Source of the DNA: Gammaproteobacteria bacterium
GTDB lineage: Bacteria; Pseudomonadota; Gammaproteobacteria; SZUA-229
DNA: 64,000 bases
Direction: 5' to 3'
Assembly: GCA_015488885.1 (NCBI GenBank)
Contig: WFMW01000060.1
Span: 1 to 64,000, forward strand
A program made the translations under genes and the position numbers. Under the pieces are notes generated by a model. The model had not been told where the DNA came from, made no database searches, and was given only the letters and a program-made list of their open reading frames with translations. Below are positions 42,567-55,527 of this stretch, piece after piece. Each line of letters starts with the position of its first letter. The first letter of the stretch is position 1.

Positions 42567-43412
42567 CTATTCTATTTCCTGGCGTTTTTTTTCAATTAAC
42601 GCATAGGCTGAATGATTATGAATGGATTCAAAGTTTTCTGATTCGATAGTATAAGACAGAATGCGTTTATCATTATTAAACAGATGGGCGATATCACGCA
42701 CAATATCTTCCACAAATTTCGGATTGTCATAAGCGCGTTCGGTAACAATTTTTTCATCTGGACGTTTGAGTAAGCCGTAAAGTTCGCAGGATGCCTGTTC
42801 TTCTACCAGGTCAATGATTTCTTCTATCCAGATAAACGCATCGGTTTCGATATTTACGGTAACATGTGAACGCTGATTGTGGGCGCCGCGGTCAGAGATT
42901 TTTTTCGAGCACGGGCACAGAGTGGTAACAGGGACAACAACTTTAACGTTGATGGTATTGTTATCTGCCCTGCGTTCTCCAATAAATGTAACATAATAAT
43001 CGAGCAGGCTGTGTACGCCTGAAGCGGGTGCCTTTTTATTCACAAAATACTGAAAACCCATTTCGATATGGCCGCACTCAGCATCTAGCCTGGAAGTCAT
43101 TTCGGTTAACATAGCTTTGAATGAATCCACGGAAATTTCCCACTCGTGACTGTTTAAAATTTCCACAAAACGGGACATGTGCGTGCCTTTGAAATTATGC
43201 GGTAAATCCACATACATATTAAAACTGGCGATGGTATGCTGGGTTTTACCATTACGACCTTTTACCTGTACCGGATGCAGGATATCTTTGATGCCGACCT
43301 TGTTAATGGCGATGGCACGTATATCCTGACTGTTTTGTACATCGGGTAAATCAGTGTGGGTAGTGGATTTTGTTGTGACGGATTTTTGTTGATGGACTTC
43401 AGACATGTTCAT
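42567..43412 (-). CDS. folE2: GTP cyclohydrolase FolE2
   Basis: 281 residues. Converts GTP to 7,8-dihydroneopterin triphosphate, the first step of folate and queuosine synthesis, independent of zinc unlike FolE. Typical: [18 protein letters not shown], a [18 protein letters not shown] segment, [27 protein letters not shown] (catalytic Cys) and [14 protein letters not shown]. Starts inside the 3' end of queD, showing coupling. Confidence 0.95.
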   Translation of the reverse strand: MNMSEVHQQKSVTTKSTTHTDLPDVQNSQDIRAIAINKVGIKDILHPVQVKGRNGKTQHTIASFNMYVDLPHNFKGTHMSRFVEILNSHEWEISVDSFKAMLTEMTSRLDAECGHIEMGFQYFVNKKAPASGVHSLLDYYVTFIGERRADNNTINVKVVVPVTTLCPCSKKISDRGAHNQRSHVTVNIETDAFIWIEEIIDLVEEQASCELYGLLKRPDEKIVTERAYDNPKFVEDIVRDIAHLFNNDKRILSYTIESENFESIHNHSAYALIEKKRQEIE

Positions 43413-43797
43413 TCTCTTCGCTTTCGCTATAGCGCACACAGGCGCGTTCGGTTTCCCATAGTGTTACCGCGAGCAGTTTAATGGTGTCGGTATTGATGCG
43501 TGCTGCAATTTCACGGTACATGTAGGCGGCAATATTTTCAGCTGTCGGGTTGATTTCCTTAAAAGGTGCCAGGTCATTCAAATAATAGTGATCCAGCCGG
43601 TCACCGACCTCCCTGGCGGCCTGTTTTAGTATTTTGAAGTCCACTGCCATACCGGTAGCGTCCAGATGTGTTGCTACGGCTTCAGTTTCTACCTTCCAGT
43701 TGTGGCCGTGCAGGCGGCTACAGGCACCCGGGTAATTGCGTAAGGTATGTGCGGATGCAAATTCGGTAACAACTTTTAGCTGGTAGTGTGACGCCAT
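43399..43797 (-). CDS. queD: 6-carboxytetrahydropterin synthase QueD
   Basis: 132 residues. Uses the FolE product to make 6-carboxytetrahydropterin for preQ0/queuosine. Zinc His residues in EFASAHTL and RLHGHNW, catalytic Cys in [10 protein letters not shown], and [12 protein letters not shown] are present. Overlaps folE2 by 14 bp. Confidence 0.94.
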   Translation of the reverse strand: MASHYQLKVVTEFASAHTLRNYPGACSRLHGHNWKVETEAVATHLDATGMAVDFKILKQAAREVGDRLDHYYLNDLAPFKEINPTAENIAAYMYREIAARINTDTIKLLAVTLWETERACVRYSESEENEHV

Positions 43798-43841
43798 ACA
43801 ATAATACTTGACTAAAATAGTAGGATTTTATCGGGTTTTAA

Positions 43842-45722
43842 CTATTTTTGCAATGCAAGATAGTGTGATTCGATAGTCTGGAGGATGCCATCAGCATCCA
43901 GCTGCCAGTCATGCTTCACCTCTTCCGGGCGACTATGCAGAGGAAATTGATCGGGGAAACCCAGATGCAACATGGCGATGGTGTGATCCTGCTGGTGTAA
44001 ATACTCGCTGACTGCGCTACCTGCACCACCCGCGATGACATTATCTTCCAGGGTGACCAGTAAATGATGGTCGGTTGCTGCCTCAAGTATTGCCTGTTGA
44101 TCCAGTGGTTTTACAAAACGCATATTATAAACGCTGGCATCCAGCGTTTCAGCTACCTCGATGGCGGTATTCAGTTGTGGGCCAAAAACCAGCAGGGCAA
44201 TATTTTTGCCTTTACGACAGCGTACAGCACGGCCAAATTCAACCGTCTTGAGTTCTTTTTCAACCGTAATACCTGTTCCGTTGCCACGTGGATAACGGAT
44301 TGCAGAAGGACCATCGTGTAAAAAACCGGTGGTCAGCATTTGCCTTGCTTCATTTTCATTGGCGGGTGTCATAATGATAATATTGGGGATACAGCGCAAA
44401 AAGCTGATATCAAATGCGCCGGTATGGGTAGGGCCGTCAGCACCGACAATGCCGGCTCGATCAATGGCAAACATCACTGGTAGATTCTGTAAGGCAACAT
44501 CATGGATAAGCTGGTCATAGGCGCGTTGCAGAAAAGTGGAATAAATGGCAACTACCGGTTTCAGCCCGTCACAGGCCATACCGGCGGCCAGAGTTACGGC
44601 GTGTTGCTCGGCAATGCCAACATCAAAATATCGCTGTGGAAACTGTCTGGCGAATTCGACCAGGCCGGAACCTTCCTGCATGGCCGGGGTAATACCAACC
44701 AGACGTTGATCTGCTGCTGCCATATCACATAACCAGTCACTGAAAATCTGCGTGTAGCTGGGTGGGGTGTCAGGGGTATCTCGTGTATTTGCCTGTCCGG
44801 TACTGAGGTTAAATGCCGGTACACCGTGATATTTTCCCGGTGCATCTTCGGCGGGAAAATATCCTTTGCCTTTGCGGGTGCGTACATGTAACAAACGGGG
44901 GCCGGGCTGGCGTGATATGTTCTGTAAGACAGGAATCATTGCGTTTAAGTCATGGCCGTCAACCGGGCCAAAATAGTTAAACCCCAGTTCTTCAAATAAC
45001 GTACCCGGCGTGATCATGCCTTTAATATGCTCCTCGGTTCTTTTCGCCAGTTCCAGTACCGGTGGCAGGTTTTCCAGAACTTTTTTACCGCTTTGTTTGA
45101 CACTCGATAGCAGTTCGCCAGAGAGCAGTCGGGTAAGGTGATTGGAGAGGCCGCCAACGTTGGGGGAAATGGACATGTCGTTGTCGTTTAATACTACCAG
45201 CAGGTTTGCATCGCTGTCACCGGCATGGTTCAGGGCTTCAAAGGCCATGCCGGCAGTCATCGCACCATCACCAATAATTGCCACTGCCTGGCGTTTGCTG
45301 CCGGTCTGTCTGGCGGCAATACTCATTCCCAGTGCGGCGGCGATCGAGGTGCTGGAGTGGCCGGTGCCAAAGGCATCGTACTCACTTTCATCACGTTTCG
45401 GAAAACCGGCAATACCGCCCTTCTGTCGGAGTGTATGCATCTGGCTACGCCGTCCGGTGAGTATTTTGTGTGGATAGGTCTGATGACCAACATCCCAGAC
45501 CAGGCGGTCATCCGGGGTGTTGAAGACATAATGCAGGGCAATGGTGAGTTCAACCGTTCCCAGCCCGGCAGACAGGTGGCCGCCGGTGGCAGAAACCGTA
45601 TCCAGTAAAAATTCACGTAACTGACTGGCCAGCAGAGGTAATTGCCCCATGCTCAACTTGCGAACATCCGCTGGTGACTGAATGCTTTCGAGTAACGCCC
45701 ATTGTCGATTGGAATATGGCAT
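43842..45722 (-). CDS. dxs: 1-deoxy-D-xylulose-5-phosphate synthase
   Basis: 626 residues. Makes DXP from pyruvate and glyceraldehyde 3-phosphate, first step of the MEP isoprenoid pathway and a precursor for ThiG. TPP motif [17 protein letters not shown]...[36 protein letters not shown] (Glu for cofactor activation), [15 protein letters not shown]. Downstream of ispA. Confidence 0.98.
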   Translation of the reverse strand: MPYSNRQWALLESIQSPADVRKLSMGQLPLLASQLREFLLDTVSATGGHLSAGLGTVELTIALHYVFNTPDDRLVWDVGHQTYPHKILTGRRSQMHTLRQKGGIAGFPKRDESEYDAFGTGHSSTSIAAALGMSIAARQTGSKRQAVAIIGDGAMTAGMAFEALNHAGDSDANLLVVLNDNDMSISPNVGGLSNHLTRLLSGELLSSVKQSGKKVLENLPPVLELAKRTEEHIKGMITPGTLFEELGFNYFGPVDGHDLNAMIPVLQNISRQPGPRLLHVRTRKGKGYFPAEDAPGKYHGVPAFNLSTGQANTRDTPDTPPSYTQIFSDWLCDMAAADQRLVGITPAMQEGSGLVEFARQFPQRYFDVGIAEQHAVTLAAGMACDGLKPVVAIYSTFLQRAYDQLIHDVALQNLPVMFAIDRAGIVGADGPTHTGAFDISFLRCIPNIIIMTPANENEARQMLTTGFLHDGPSAIRYPRGNGTGITVEKELKTVEFGRAVRCRKGKNIALLVFGPQLNTAIEVAETLDASVYNMRFVKPLDQQAILEAATDHHLLVTLEDNVIAGGAGSAVSEYLHQQDHTIAMLHLGFPDQFPLHSRPEEVKHDWQLDADGILQTIESHYLALQK

Positions 45723-45787
45723 AGCTTAATAATATCAGACGTTATTACAGATTGTTATCAATGATGTGTGTTGGTGCGACAGATGGG

Positions 45788-46690
45788 TTAATAGTGGCGT
45801 TCGACAATATAACTCGAAAGCTCTCGTAACGTATCGGCTTTTCTACCGAGGGGGCGTAAGTGTGTCAGCGCCATTTGATGTTGTTCCAGAGCGCGTTGTT
45901 TTGCAATTTCCAGACCCAGAATGGCCGGGTAGGTGGGTTTTAACTGTTGTTCATCTGAACCCTGTGGTTTTCCCAGGGTTTCAGTGTCGCTGACAACGTC
46001 GAGTATATCATCCTGAATTTGAAATGACAGCCCGATACAATGGGCGTAATTACTTAATATATTTAGTTCAGTCTCACTGGTATGCCCACTACACATTGCC
46101 CCAAGTAAAATACTGGCATGAATCAAAGCACCGGTTTTGAGTCGATGCATGGATTCAAGTTGTTCCAGGCTTAAGGTTTTACCAACTGAGGCGAGGTCGA
46201 TAGCCTGCCCACCTGCCATACCATGAGCACCGCTCGCTTCGGTTAGTATCTTTAACATAATCAGGCGGTTATCAGCTAGCAGGGTGGGTTGTTTGGTGCG
46301 CGCCAGAATTTCATAGGCAAGCGCCTGTAAGGCATCACCGGCCAGCATGGCGGTGGCTTCATCAAAGGCTTTATGGCAGGTTGGGCGACCGCGACGCAGG
46401 TCGTCATTGTCCATGGCAGGCAGGTCGTCGTGAATTAACGAATAGGCATGAATGATTTCGACGGCGGCGGCGGGTATGTCAAGAACGTCCAGCGCAGCAC
46501 CGGTAGCTTCGCCTGCGGCATAAACCATGGCCGGGCGAATACGCTTGCCTCCACCCGTGACGGCGTAGCGCATAGCTGTGGCAAGGTTGTGTTCCGGCGG
46601 GTCTTCGACTGGCAGGTAGTGATTCAGCGCACGATTGACTCGCAGCTGGTAGTCCTGCAGTCGGCTATCAAAAGGGTGTGCTGATGACAT
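45788..46690 (-). CDS. ispA: farnesyl diphosphate synthase
   Basis: 300 residues. First Asp-rich motif DDLPAMDNDD, second motif QIQDDILDV, and GGKRIRPAMVYAAGEA at the start. Extends DMAPP/IPP to C15. Shares one base with xseB (TGATG overlap), giving the usual xseB-ispA-dxs order. Confidence 0.97.
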   Translation of the reverse strand: MSSAHPFDSRLQDYQLRVNRALNHYLPVEDPPEHNLATAMRYAVTGGGKRIRPAMVYAAGEATGAALDVLDIPAAAVEIIHAYSLIHDDLPAMDNDDLRRGRPTCHKAFDEATAMLAGDALQALAYEILARTKQPTLLADNRLIMLKILTEASGAHGMAGGQAIDLASVGKTLSLEQLESMHRLKTGALIHASILLGAMCSGHTSETELNILSNYAHCIGLSFQIQDDILDVVSDTETLGKPQGSDEQQLKPTYPAILGLEIAKQRALEQHQMALTHLRPLGRKADTLRELSSYIVERHY

Positions 46691-46920
46691 CAGTCATCCA
46701 CAACAAAATCATATTCAACCAGTTTGGCGTTTTCAGCCACCAGTTTTTTTACCTTGAGTTCGGCATTCTGCAATGCCTGCTGACATTCACTGCTTAAGGC
46801 AATGCCTTTTTCAAAGCGATTTAGTGATTCTTCCAGACTCAGATTACCCTGTTCCATGTCTTCAACCAGGGTTTCAAGTTCGGTTAATGCTTTTTCAAAA
46901 TTGGGTTTCTTTTTTGCCAT
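46690..46920 (-). CDS. xseB: exodeoxyribonuclease VII small subunit
   Basis: 76 residues: NFEKALTELETLVEDMEQGNLSLEESLNRFEKGIAL, coiled-coil small subunit. ATG 46920 is the conserved start (MAKKKPNFE). Confidence 0.97.
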   Translation of the reverse strand: MAKKKPNFEKALTELETLVEDMEQGNLSLEESLNRFEKGIALSSECQQALQNAELKVKKLVAENAKLVEYDFVVDD

Positions 46921-47028
46921 AGCGCATTTTAACCTAAAACTATCTGTGGAGCCTATAGTAACGGTATACAAATGCAGGGTGGCATTTGCGTTTCAGGTAT
47001 TCAGCACCAGGCCTCTGGAAGAATCCGT

Positions 47029-47811
47029 TTAACCGAACTTGCCGGTAATATAATCTTCGGTCTGTTTCTCTTTTGGGCGGATAAAGATGGTTTCGGTATG
47101 ATCAAATTCAATCAGGTCTCCCAGGTACATAAACGCGGTGTAATCTGAAATGCGTGAGGCCTGTTGCATATTGTGGGTGACAATAGTGATGGTGTAATTT
47201 TGTTTGAGTTCAAAAATCATTTCTTCAATGGCCAGTGTTGACAGTGGGTCCAGCGCCGAGGTGGGTTCATCGAATAGAATAACTTCCGGTTTTAAGGCAA
47301 TCACCCGGGCAATACACAGGCGTTGCTGCTGGCCGCCGGATAAACCGCGGGCATCATCATACAGCCGATTTTTTACTTCTTCCCACAGCGCGACATCACG
47401 CAGTGATTTTTCAACATAATCATACAGTTTATGTTTGTTCTTTAAGCCGGTGAGTTTAAGTCCATAGGCGATATTGTCAAAAATAGACATGGGGAACGGG
47501 GTGGGTTTCTGGAACACCATGCCGACTTTCTGACGTAAGTGAATAAATTCATTTTCTTTTTTAATATCAAGAATATTTTGCTGATTGCCATCTTTGTCCA
47601 GTAAAAGAATTTCGCCTTCATAGGTGTTGCCGGGATAGAGGTCATGAATACGGTTCATACTGCGCAGCAGGGTGGATTTGCCACAACCGCTGGGGCCGAT
47701 AATCGAGGTGACTTTATGGGTTTGAACCGGCAGGGTGATGTTATTCAGTGAAGGGGCTTTGGCACCTTTATAGGTAAAGCTGAAATGATTAATTTCCATC
47801 TTGTTTTTCAT
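47029..47811 (-). CDS. pstB: phosphate ABC transporter ATPase PstB
   Basis: 260 residues. Walker [12 protein letters not shown]-loop [12 protein letters not shown], signature LSGGQQQRL, Walker [14 protein letters not shown], switch His THNMQQA. Last gene of pstS-pstC-pstA-pstB; no phoU is seen downstream. Confidence 0.98.
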   Translation of the reverse strand: MKNKMEINHFSFTYKGAKAPSLNNITLPVQTHKVTSIIGPSGCGKSTLLRSMNRIHDLYPGNTYEGEILLLDKDGNQQNILDIKKENEFIHLRQKVGMVFQKPTPFPMSIFDNIAYGLKLTGLKNKHKLYDYVEKSLRDVALWEEVKNRLYDDARGLSGGQQQRLCIARVIALKPEVILFDEPTSALDPLSTLAIEEMIFELKQNYTITIVTHNMQQASRISDYTAFMYLGDLIEFDHTETIFIRPKEKQTEDYITGKFG

Positions 47812-47814
47812 TAT

Positions 47815-48624
47815 CTATAACCTTCTGTCTTTAATCAGGAAACGGCCGATCAGATTGAGTGCAAGGACGGCAATGGTAAGAATCAGCGCGGCCGCCCAGG
47901 CAAGTGCTACCAGCTTTTCATCCGGCATAGTAGCCAGGTTATAGATGGAAACGGTCATTGATGGAAAAGTTTGACTTAAACTGGTTTCCATATAAATCGT
48001 CGAGCCGCTGGTATAAAGTAAGGGGGCAGTTTCACCCACAATGCGGGCAAACGCCAGAATCAGACCGGTCATAATCCCCACTTTTGCGGCTTTTAATATA
48101 ATATGAAAAATAACATGGTATTTGGGCGCGCCAATAGCTATGCCCGCTTCACGCAGTTCGGTAGGCACCAGGCTCAACATATCATCGGTGGTGCGCACGA
48201 CAATAGGTAGCATCATTACAAACAGTGCGGCAATGCCGGCCCAGCCGTTGGTATGCCCCACCGGGATAACAATAATCGCATAAATAAAGGTGCCAATAAC
48301 AATCGATGGGGCCGACATCATCACGTCGCTAAGGTCGCGGATAAAATCGGCATAGCGGGTATGGTTGCCGTATTCCTGTAAATAAATGCCGGCCAGTAAA
48401 CCCACTGGAATACCAATGGCTGAAGCCAGCCCGGCAAGCACAAATTGCCCCCATAACAGGTTGCGAATGCCATTGTTAACCAGGTCATGGGTAAAAATAT
48501 AAGGGCTGAGTGCGGTGGAACCTTTAAGAATCAGGGTAATGAGAATCCAGCCTAAAAATATCAGCCCCAGAATCGCGGTCAGTGATGACAGGGCGATGGC
48601 AATTTTATTCACCAGTAAGCGCAT
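47815..48624 (-). CDS. pstA: phosphate ABC transporter permease PstA
   Basis: 269 residues, six membrane segments. ABC permease EAA-like loop is at ELREAGIAIGAPKYHVIFHIILKAAK. Two to three bases separate it from pstC and pstB. Confidence 0.97.
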   Translation of the reverse strand: MRLLVNKIAIALSSLTAILGLIFLGWILITLILKGSTALSPYIFTHDLVNNGIRNLLWGQFVLAGLASAIGIPVGLLAGIYLQEYGNHTRYADFIRDLSDVMMSAPSIVIGTFIYAIIVIPVGHTNGWAGIAALFVMMLPIVVRTTDDMLSLVPTELREAGIAIGAPKYHVIFHIILKAAKVGIMTGLILAFARIVGETAPLLYTSGSTIYMETSLSQTFPSMTVSIYNLATMPDEKLVALAWAAALILTIAVLALNLIGRFLIKDRRL

Positions 48625-48626
48625 AG

Positions 48627-49727
48627 TTAGTGACGCCTCAAAAAGAAATATTTAGCTGAAAAAATAGTGATAAAACTGACCACGAACAGGATTAAAGATA
48701 AATAAAACAGCGCATTCATGCTTATGCCACTGGATTCGGCAAAATTATTTGCCAGCACTACCGGTATCGAGGTAGTCGGGTCGGTCAGTTTGTGGGCAAA
48801 TTTAAACACCCCGCCAATAACAAAAGCAACCGCCATGGTTTCACCCATTGCGCGGCCGAGTGAAACGATAATTGAGCCGATAATGCCTGCCCTGGCATAG
48901 GGGAAAATAATATCTTTAATGACTTCGAATTTGGTCGCCCCCATGGCGTAGGCCGATTCTTTTAACACATCCGGTGTGGTGTTAATGGCATCGCGGCTTA
49001 ATGCTGCCATAAACGGAATCACCATTATACCTAATACCAGGCCAGCAATTAATAACGACACGCTGTGGCCGCCAAAAATAGAGGCCAGAAAAGGGCCAAA
49101 ATAAAACAGTGCCCACATGCCATAAATAATGCTGGGAATAGCAGCGAGCAGTTCAATAGCAACACCAATAGGCCTGGCAACGTGCTGGTTGGCAATTTCA
49201 GATAGAAAAACGGCAATCCCCATGGAAACGGGAATGGCAAATAACATAGCAATCAGGGTCGAAAACAGCGTACCAATAATAGGAATGGCACCGCCATAGA
49301 GGATTTTTGTATTTTTACCGGCAGTATCGGGCAGGTTGGCCTGGCCAGTATCGGTATCATCATCCATGGGAATGTTTTCATCACTGCCAAATTCATTGTC
49401 CATAGAATCATCCATAGGCGTATCCATAGAATCATCGATGGTGTTATCACTGGAATTAGTATCAGCAGTGGAATTGTCTGTTGTTGAGGTGTGGTCGGAT
49501 ACGGCTGATTTTGTCGTGCCTGAGTTAGCGGTTGCCCCTGCCGGGGTTCTATCCGTCGGTTTGTTTTGTGTTACCTCAACACCCCAGCGTGGTTCAATAA
49601 TAAAATGCGCGCCAAATTCCTCAATGGCGGGTTTAGCCGTGATGTAAAGCACAATAACCGTAGCCACCAGTATCACAAAAACAAAACTGGCACTGAGCTG
49701 TGCAAAAAGTTTAAATAATTTTTCCAC
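48627..49727 (-). CDS. pstC: phosphate ABC transporter permease PstC with periplasmic insert
   Basis: 366 residues. The membrane core (KESAYAMGATKFEVIKDIIFPYARAG loop, six segments) is normal, but about residues 55-140, right after TM1, contain a Thr/Ser/Asp/Met-rich low-complexity insert (such as DDSMDTPMDDSMDNE) that other PstC proteins lack or have much shorter. It should face the periplasm. Its role is unknown. Confidence 0.95.
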   Translation of the reverse strand: MEKLFKLFAQLSASFVFVILVATVIVLYITAKPAIEEFGAHFIIEPRWGVEVTQNKPTDRTPAGATANSGTTKSAVSDHTSTTDNSTADTNSSDNTIDDSMDTPMDDSMDNEFGSDENIPMDDDTDTGQANLPDTAGKNTKILYGGAIPIIGTLFSTLIAMLFAIPVSMGIAVFLSEIANQHVARPIGVAIELLAAIPSIIYGMWALFYFGPFLASIFGGHSVSLLIAGLVLGIMVIPFMAALSRDAINTTPDVLKESAYAMGATKFEVIKDIIFPYARAGIIGSIIVSLGRAMGETMAVAFVIGGVFKFAHKLTDPTTSIPVVLANNFAESSGISMNALFYLSLILFVVSFITIFSAKYFFLRRH

Positions 49728-49848
49728 AAGGCCTCTAAGTTAGTTGTTGAGGTGAATGTGTCCGGGTTGATGCAGGGTAAAAGTAAACAGGTGCCACCTT
49801 ATATCTCTTTGTGCAAGTCACTGAGTCAAAAAACAATAACTTGAAACT

Positions 49849-49912
49849 CAGGGAGGCTCTGAACAAGTCTGGACGCAAGATACGTCTTCACGACTTATTC
49901 AGAGTTTCCCTG
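49849..49912 (-). other. long hairpin between pstS and pstC
   Basis: CAGGGA/TCCCTG, CTCTGAA/TTCAGAG, AAGTC/GACTT and GACG/CGTC arms stack into one 64-nt hairpin in the 383-bp gap. There is no immediate T tract. It could attenuate or stabilise mRNA so that pstS is made in excess over the permease genes, or be a palindromic repeat element. The rest of 49728-50110 holds nothing I can name. Confidence 0.6.
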
Positions 49913-50110
49913 ATAAAGGGAGCAGAATTATATAACAATTTGTGATACATGGGGCACCTTATATCAGGGTAACCCTACTGATTTAGTAACTGCTCAAATT
50001 GCCGATGAAACCAGTCAGATCAGGGCTAAAAACGGGATTTACAAGTGTAAATGTCTGTTTTTTAACGCAGAGCTGGCAGATTTCAGCGGTTAGTTGAGTC
50101 GTTATCTGGT

Positions 50111-51100
50111 TTATTTCATACCTTTACTATTCATATAAGTTTCGATACGGGTGACCACAGCGGGCGGTAGTGGTACATAACCCAAGGCTGAGATAGTGTC
50201 AGGATGGGCCAGAGCAAAGCGATAAAAGTCAGCAACCTGAACTTTTTTATTGCTTTCATTGGGCACCAGAACAAAGGTGGCGGTCATCACGGGATAACCC
50301 GCCTTAGGGTACTCAATATTGGCATAAAAATCCTTTTTTGGGTTCAGGTTGGCAAATTTAGCACCGATAGCAAAACTAGCCGGGTCTGGCTTAACAAATT
50401 TGTGGGCCCGGTTTTCGATGCTGGCCAGATGTAATTCATTGGAAACTGCATCCGCATAATCAACATAACCAATGGAATACGGGTTGGTTTTTATGGCTGT
50501 CGATACGCCAAAATTACCTTTACCGGCAATCTGGTTTTTCATTGGCCAGTTGACGGCTTTTCTGGCACCAAAGTGTGATCGCCATACGGTATTCATTTTT
50601 GACAGGTAATAGGTAAAACCAAAGGTGGTACCGGATTTGTCAGCGCGATGCACAAATAAAACTTTTTTATGTGGCAGTTTCAGTCCCGGGTTATCCTTTT
50701 TGATGGTATAGGCATCCCAGTATTCGATATTACCGAGAAGAATCCCTGAAATAGCAATTTCAGACAGTTTCAGATTATTGACACCAGGAATATTGTAAGC
50801 AAAGGTGATAGCGCCGATACCAATAGGAAACTGGCTCAGATTTTTTTCTTTTAAAACGGCGGGTTTGAGTGGTTTGTCGCTGCCACCAAAATCAACGTGC
50901 CTGGCAGAGACTTCTTTAATGCCTGCACCTGAACCGGTGGGTGAATAATTAACTTTATTACCGGTTTTATCAAAATAAAGTTTAGACCAGGCTTTGTTTG
51001 CCGGATACTGGAAGCTGGAACCGGTGCCCTGGATAGTGACTGCCAGTACCGGTGTTGAAACAGCGCTTATCAATAAAGCAGCCAGAATCGTTTTTTTCAT
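50111..51100 (-). CDS. pstS: phosphate-binding protein PstS
   Basis: 329 residues. Signal peptide ending VLA near residue 20, then TIQGTGSSFQYP, SPTGSGAGIKEVSARHVDFGGSD (phosphate-binding loop), FVHRADKSGTTFGFTYYLS. Periplasmic receptor of the Pst system. Preceded by a Pho box. Confidence 0.97.
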   Translation of the reverse strand: MKKTILAALLISAVSTPVLAVTIQGTGSSFQYPANKAWSKLYFDKTGNKVNYSPTGSGAGIKEVSARHVDFGGSDKPLKPAVLKEKNLSQFPIGIGAITFAYNIPGVNNLKLSEIAISGILLGNIEYWDAYTIKKDNPGLKLPHKKVLFVHRADKSGTTFGFTYYLSKMNTVWRSHFGARKAVNWPMKNQIAGKGNFGVSTAIKTNPYSIGYVDYADAVSNELHLASIENRAHKFVKPDPASFAIGAKFANLNPKKDFYANIEYPKAGYPVMTATFVLVPNESNKKVQVADFYRFALAHPDTISALGYVPLPPAVVTRIETYMNSKGMK

Positions 51101-51192
51101 GAATTATTCCTCATTAATAATTAATAAATCTTGATTAATAGATTGTGAATAGATATGCGTTTGTACTACCCGGACTACTATAACGTCTGATT

Positions 51193-51210
51193 ATTACAAA
51201 ATTATGAAAT
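51193..51210 (-). promoter_or_regulatory. Pho box upstream of pstS
   Basis: Minus-strand ATTTCATAATTTTGTAAT agrees with the PhoB-box consensus (two CTGTCA-like halves) at about 13 of 18 positions, including TCATAA and TGTAAT. It lies about 90 bp before the start codon. PhoB control is inferred. Confidence 0.65.
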
Positions 51211-51232
51211 ATTCACATTATCCATCTTCAGG

Positions 51233-52078
51233 TTATTTTTTCTTTTTAGATTTCTCTATGGATTTAAGAATATTCAACAGGGTAAAGCCATCATCATAGT
51301 TAAGATAATGACTCGATGGGGTAAAAATGACGCTGGATTTGCCCTGTAATGCCGGAATATTATTCATATTTTCGCTGTAACCGGGTACCAGTATGTCACC
51401 GGGAATGCCCGCCGGGTTGGTGCGAACCACGGAAATATATTTTATATCTGGGTGCTTGCGGGTATTTAGCCAGTCGAGAAAACTGCCGGGGTAAACCGGT
51501 AACAGTTCATGCATCAGGGCGCGGGAATGGCGCAAAGCCTGATAATCATTGCCACCAATAAAGTCTTTAACCAGTTCAAACGGGCCATCATTTTCGGTAA
51601 TATTCAAGGCCTGTAGCGCACGCCCCGTACCCAGATGGGGGCTGGCAATGGTGATTAAAGCAATAACGTTTTTTTGCGGGTACAGCACCAGCGCGGCACG
51701 GGCAACCACACCACCGGCAGAATGCCCCGCGAGGATAAGGGGTTCATGGGGGTGCAGCTGGCGAATCCGGTCAAGCATCTGAGCCAGAATACCGGCCTGC
51801 ACAGGCACCGGGGTTTCGGAAGGCAGGTTGACAACATAGACCTGATTTCTGGCCTGGCTGGTCTGCGCGTGAACCAGCAGTTGTGGCCCAACCGGGCTGC
51901 CGATAAACAAACCGGCACGTTTCCAGCCATGATTATCCAGAATGGTGTTAATACCACTGCGTTCCCAGGAGCCGGCATCACCAAGATAACCGTGGATTAA
52001 TACCAGTATATCAGCACGCCCCGGCAGGCTAAAACTGATCAGTAGCAACATAAAGGAAAGACGAATAAGTTTTATCAT
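51233..52078 (-). CDS. secreted alpha/beta-hydrolase (lipase/esterase)
   Basis: 281 residues. Signal peptide about 21 residues (ending GRA), then ILVLIHGYLGDAGSWERSG (oxyanion region), LAGHSAGGVVARAAL with the nucleophile Ser, ITIASPHLGTG and a C-terminal SSHYLNYDDG that likely holds the catalytic His. AGGAGG precedes ATG 52078. Exported; substrate unknown. It follows the pst genes' regulatory region on the same strand but has its own promoter region. Confidence 0.88.
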   Translation of the reverse strand: MIKLIRLSFMLLLISFSLPGRADILVLIHGYLGDAGSWERSGINTILDNHGWKRAGLFIGSPVGPQLLVHAQTSQARNQVYVVNLPSETPVPVQAGILAQMLDRIRQLHPHEPLILAGHSAGGVVARAALVLYPQKNVIALITIASPHLGTGRALQALNITENDGPFELVKDFIGGNDYQALRHSRALMHELLPVYPGSFLDWLNTRKHPDIKYISVVRTNPAGIPGDILVPGYSENMNNIPALQGKSSVIFTPSSHYLNYDDGFTLLNILKSIEKSKKKK

Positions 52079-52186
52079 AATGGCCTCCTGAGGTATGATG
52101 CGCAAAATTCGTCACATTTTATCTTATTTTGCTTTTATTATTCCTGACCTTTATCAACTCAATAGCTAATTTAACGGTGCAAAACT

Positions 52187-52804
52187 ATGGTTCGGCAACA
52201 GGCACTTATTGAGCATCAACAGGCGCTGAGTGAGTGTCGATTATGCCCGAAAATGATACCGCCGGTTATTCTCGGGCCGCCAGTGGTGGCAAAAATTTTA
52301 CTGGTGGGACAGGCTCCCGGTATTCGTGAAGGTGAACTGGCCAGGCCGTTTGCGTGGACAGCAGGTAAAACATTGTTTAAATGGCTGCAAACCATTGGCA
52401 TGGATGAGGTCAGTGTGCGCCAGCAGGTGTATATTTCTGCGGTGTGCCGGTGTTTTCCTGGCAAAAAGCCAAAAGGCGGTGATCGTGTGCCGGATAAAAC
52501 CGAGATTGCACATTGTGCCCAGTGGCTTAACCGGGAAATTGAACTGTTGCAGCCAGTGCTGATTATTCCGGTTGGCAAACTCGCGATTCAGCAATTTCTT
52601 AGCCTGAGCAAACTGGTTGAGGTGATTGGTCAGCAGTTCAGGCAGGATATCAACGGTGTTGCAACCGTTATTATTCCCCTGCCACATCCGTCAGGGGCAT
52701 CCACCTGGCATCAGATGGCGCCGGGTAAAACATTATTAAAACAGGCGTTAAGTTTGATCCAGCAGCAACCCGCGTGGCAAAAGCTTGTCTCAGACATCGC
52801 CTGA
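52187..52804 (+). CDS. uracil-DNA glycosylase superfamily protein (family 4/5-like)
   Basis: 205 residues. Cys17, Cys20, Cys87 or 89 and Cys110 fit the Fe-S cluster of family 4/5 enzymes. LLVGQAPGIREGELARPFAWTAGKTL is motif A region with the catalytic loop, and PLPHPSGAS the DNA-intercalating motif B. Removes uracil from deaminated DNA. Divergent from the lipase gene, 108 bp apart. Confidence 0.87.
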   Translation: MVRQQALIEHQQALSECRLCPKMIPPVILGPPVVAKILLVGQAPGIREGELARPFAWTAGKTLFKWLQTIGMDEVSVRQQVYISAVCRCFPGKKPKGGDRVPDKTEIAHCAQWLNREIELLQPVLIIPVGKLAIQQFLSLSKLVEVIGQQFRQDINGVATVIIPLPHPSGASTWHQMAPGKTLLKQALSLIQQQPAWQKLVSDIA

Positions 52805-52823
52805 TATTCAGCGAACGTCTGTC

Positions 52824-55030
<2,207 letters not shown>

Positions 55031-55120
55031 TTACTGTGCAGTTTCAGGTGGTCCCTAGTGTAACTGAAAAATCAACGCTACTGGTAGGGTTGTGGATGAT
55101 AAGGCCGTTGTTCAGGTAAT

Positions 55121-55147
55121 AAAAAAGCCCCGAAGCGGGGCTCTTTT
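55121..55147 (-). terminator. terminator between rpmA and obgE
   Basis: AGCCCC/GGGGCT stem with a GAAGC-type loop, A6 on one side and CTTTT on the other, so it can act in both directions. It lies 23 bp after the rpmA stop; obgE expression would need read-through or its own promoter. Confidence 0.88.
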
Positions 55148-55169
55148 ATTACCGCTACATGAATAAAGC

Positions 55170-55430
55170 TTAATTTACCGGTGTCACACTAATCGTTTTG
55201 CGGTTAAGTGGGCCACGAATTTCAAATATGACATGACCGTTGGTTTTGGCAAACAGGGTGTGGTCACGACCCATGCCAACGTTATTACCGGCATGAAATT
55301 TGGTGCCGCGTTGGCGTACCAGAATATTTCCGGCTAATACTGCCTGTCCGCCAAATTTTTTTACGCCTAGCCGCTTAGATTCTGACTCACGTCCGTTACG
55401 GGTACTACCGGCTGCTTTTTTATGTGCCAT
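55170..55430 (-). CDS. rpmA: 50S ribosomal protein L27
   Basis: 86 residues: [37 protein letters not shown]. Full length. Confidence 0.99.
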   Translation of the reverse strand: MAHKKAAGSTRNGRESESKRLGVKKFGGQAVLAGNILVRQRGTKFHAGNNVGMGRDHTLFAKTNGHVIFEIRGPLNRKTISVTPVN

Positions 55431-55527
55431 GGTTTATTGCTCCTCCTGTATTACAATAAATAATAATCAGGAAATATCTACGGGGTTTATGATGGTCTCT
55501 GGCCTGTTGTGGCTTTATGCAGAGGTT

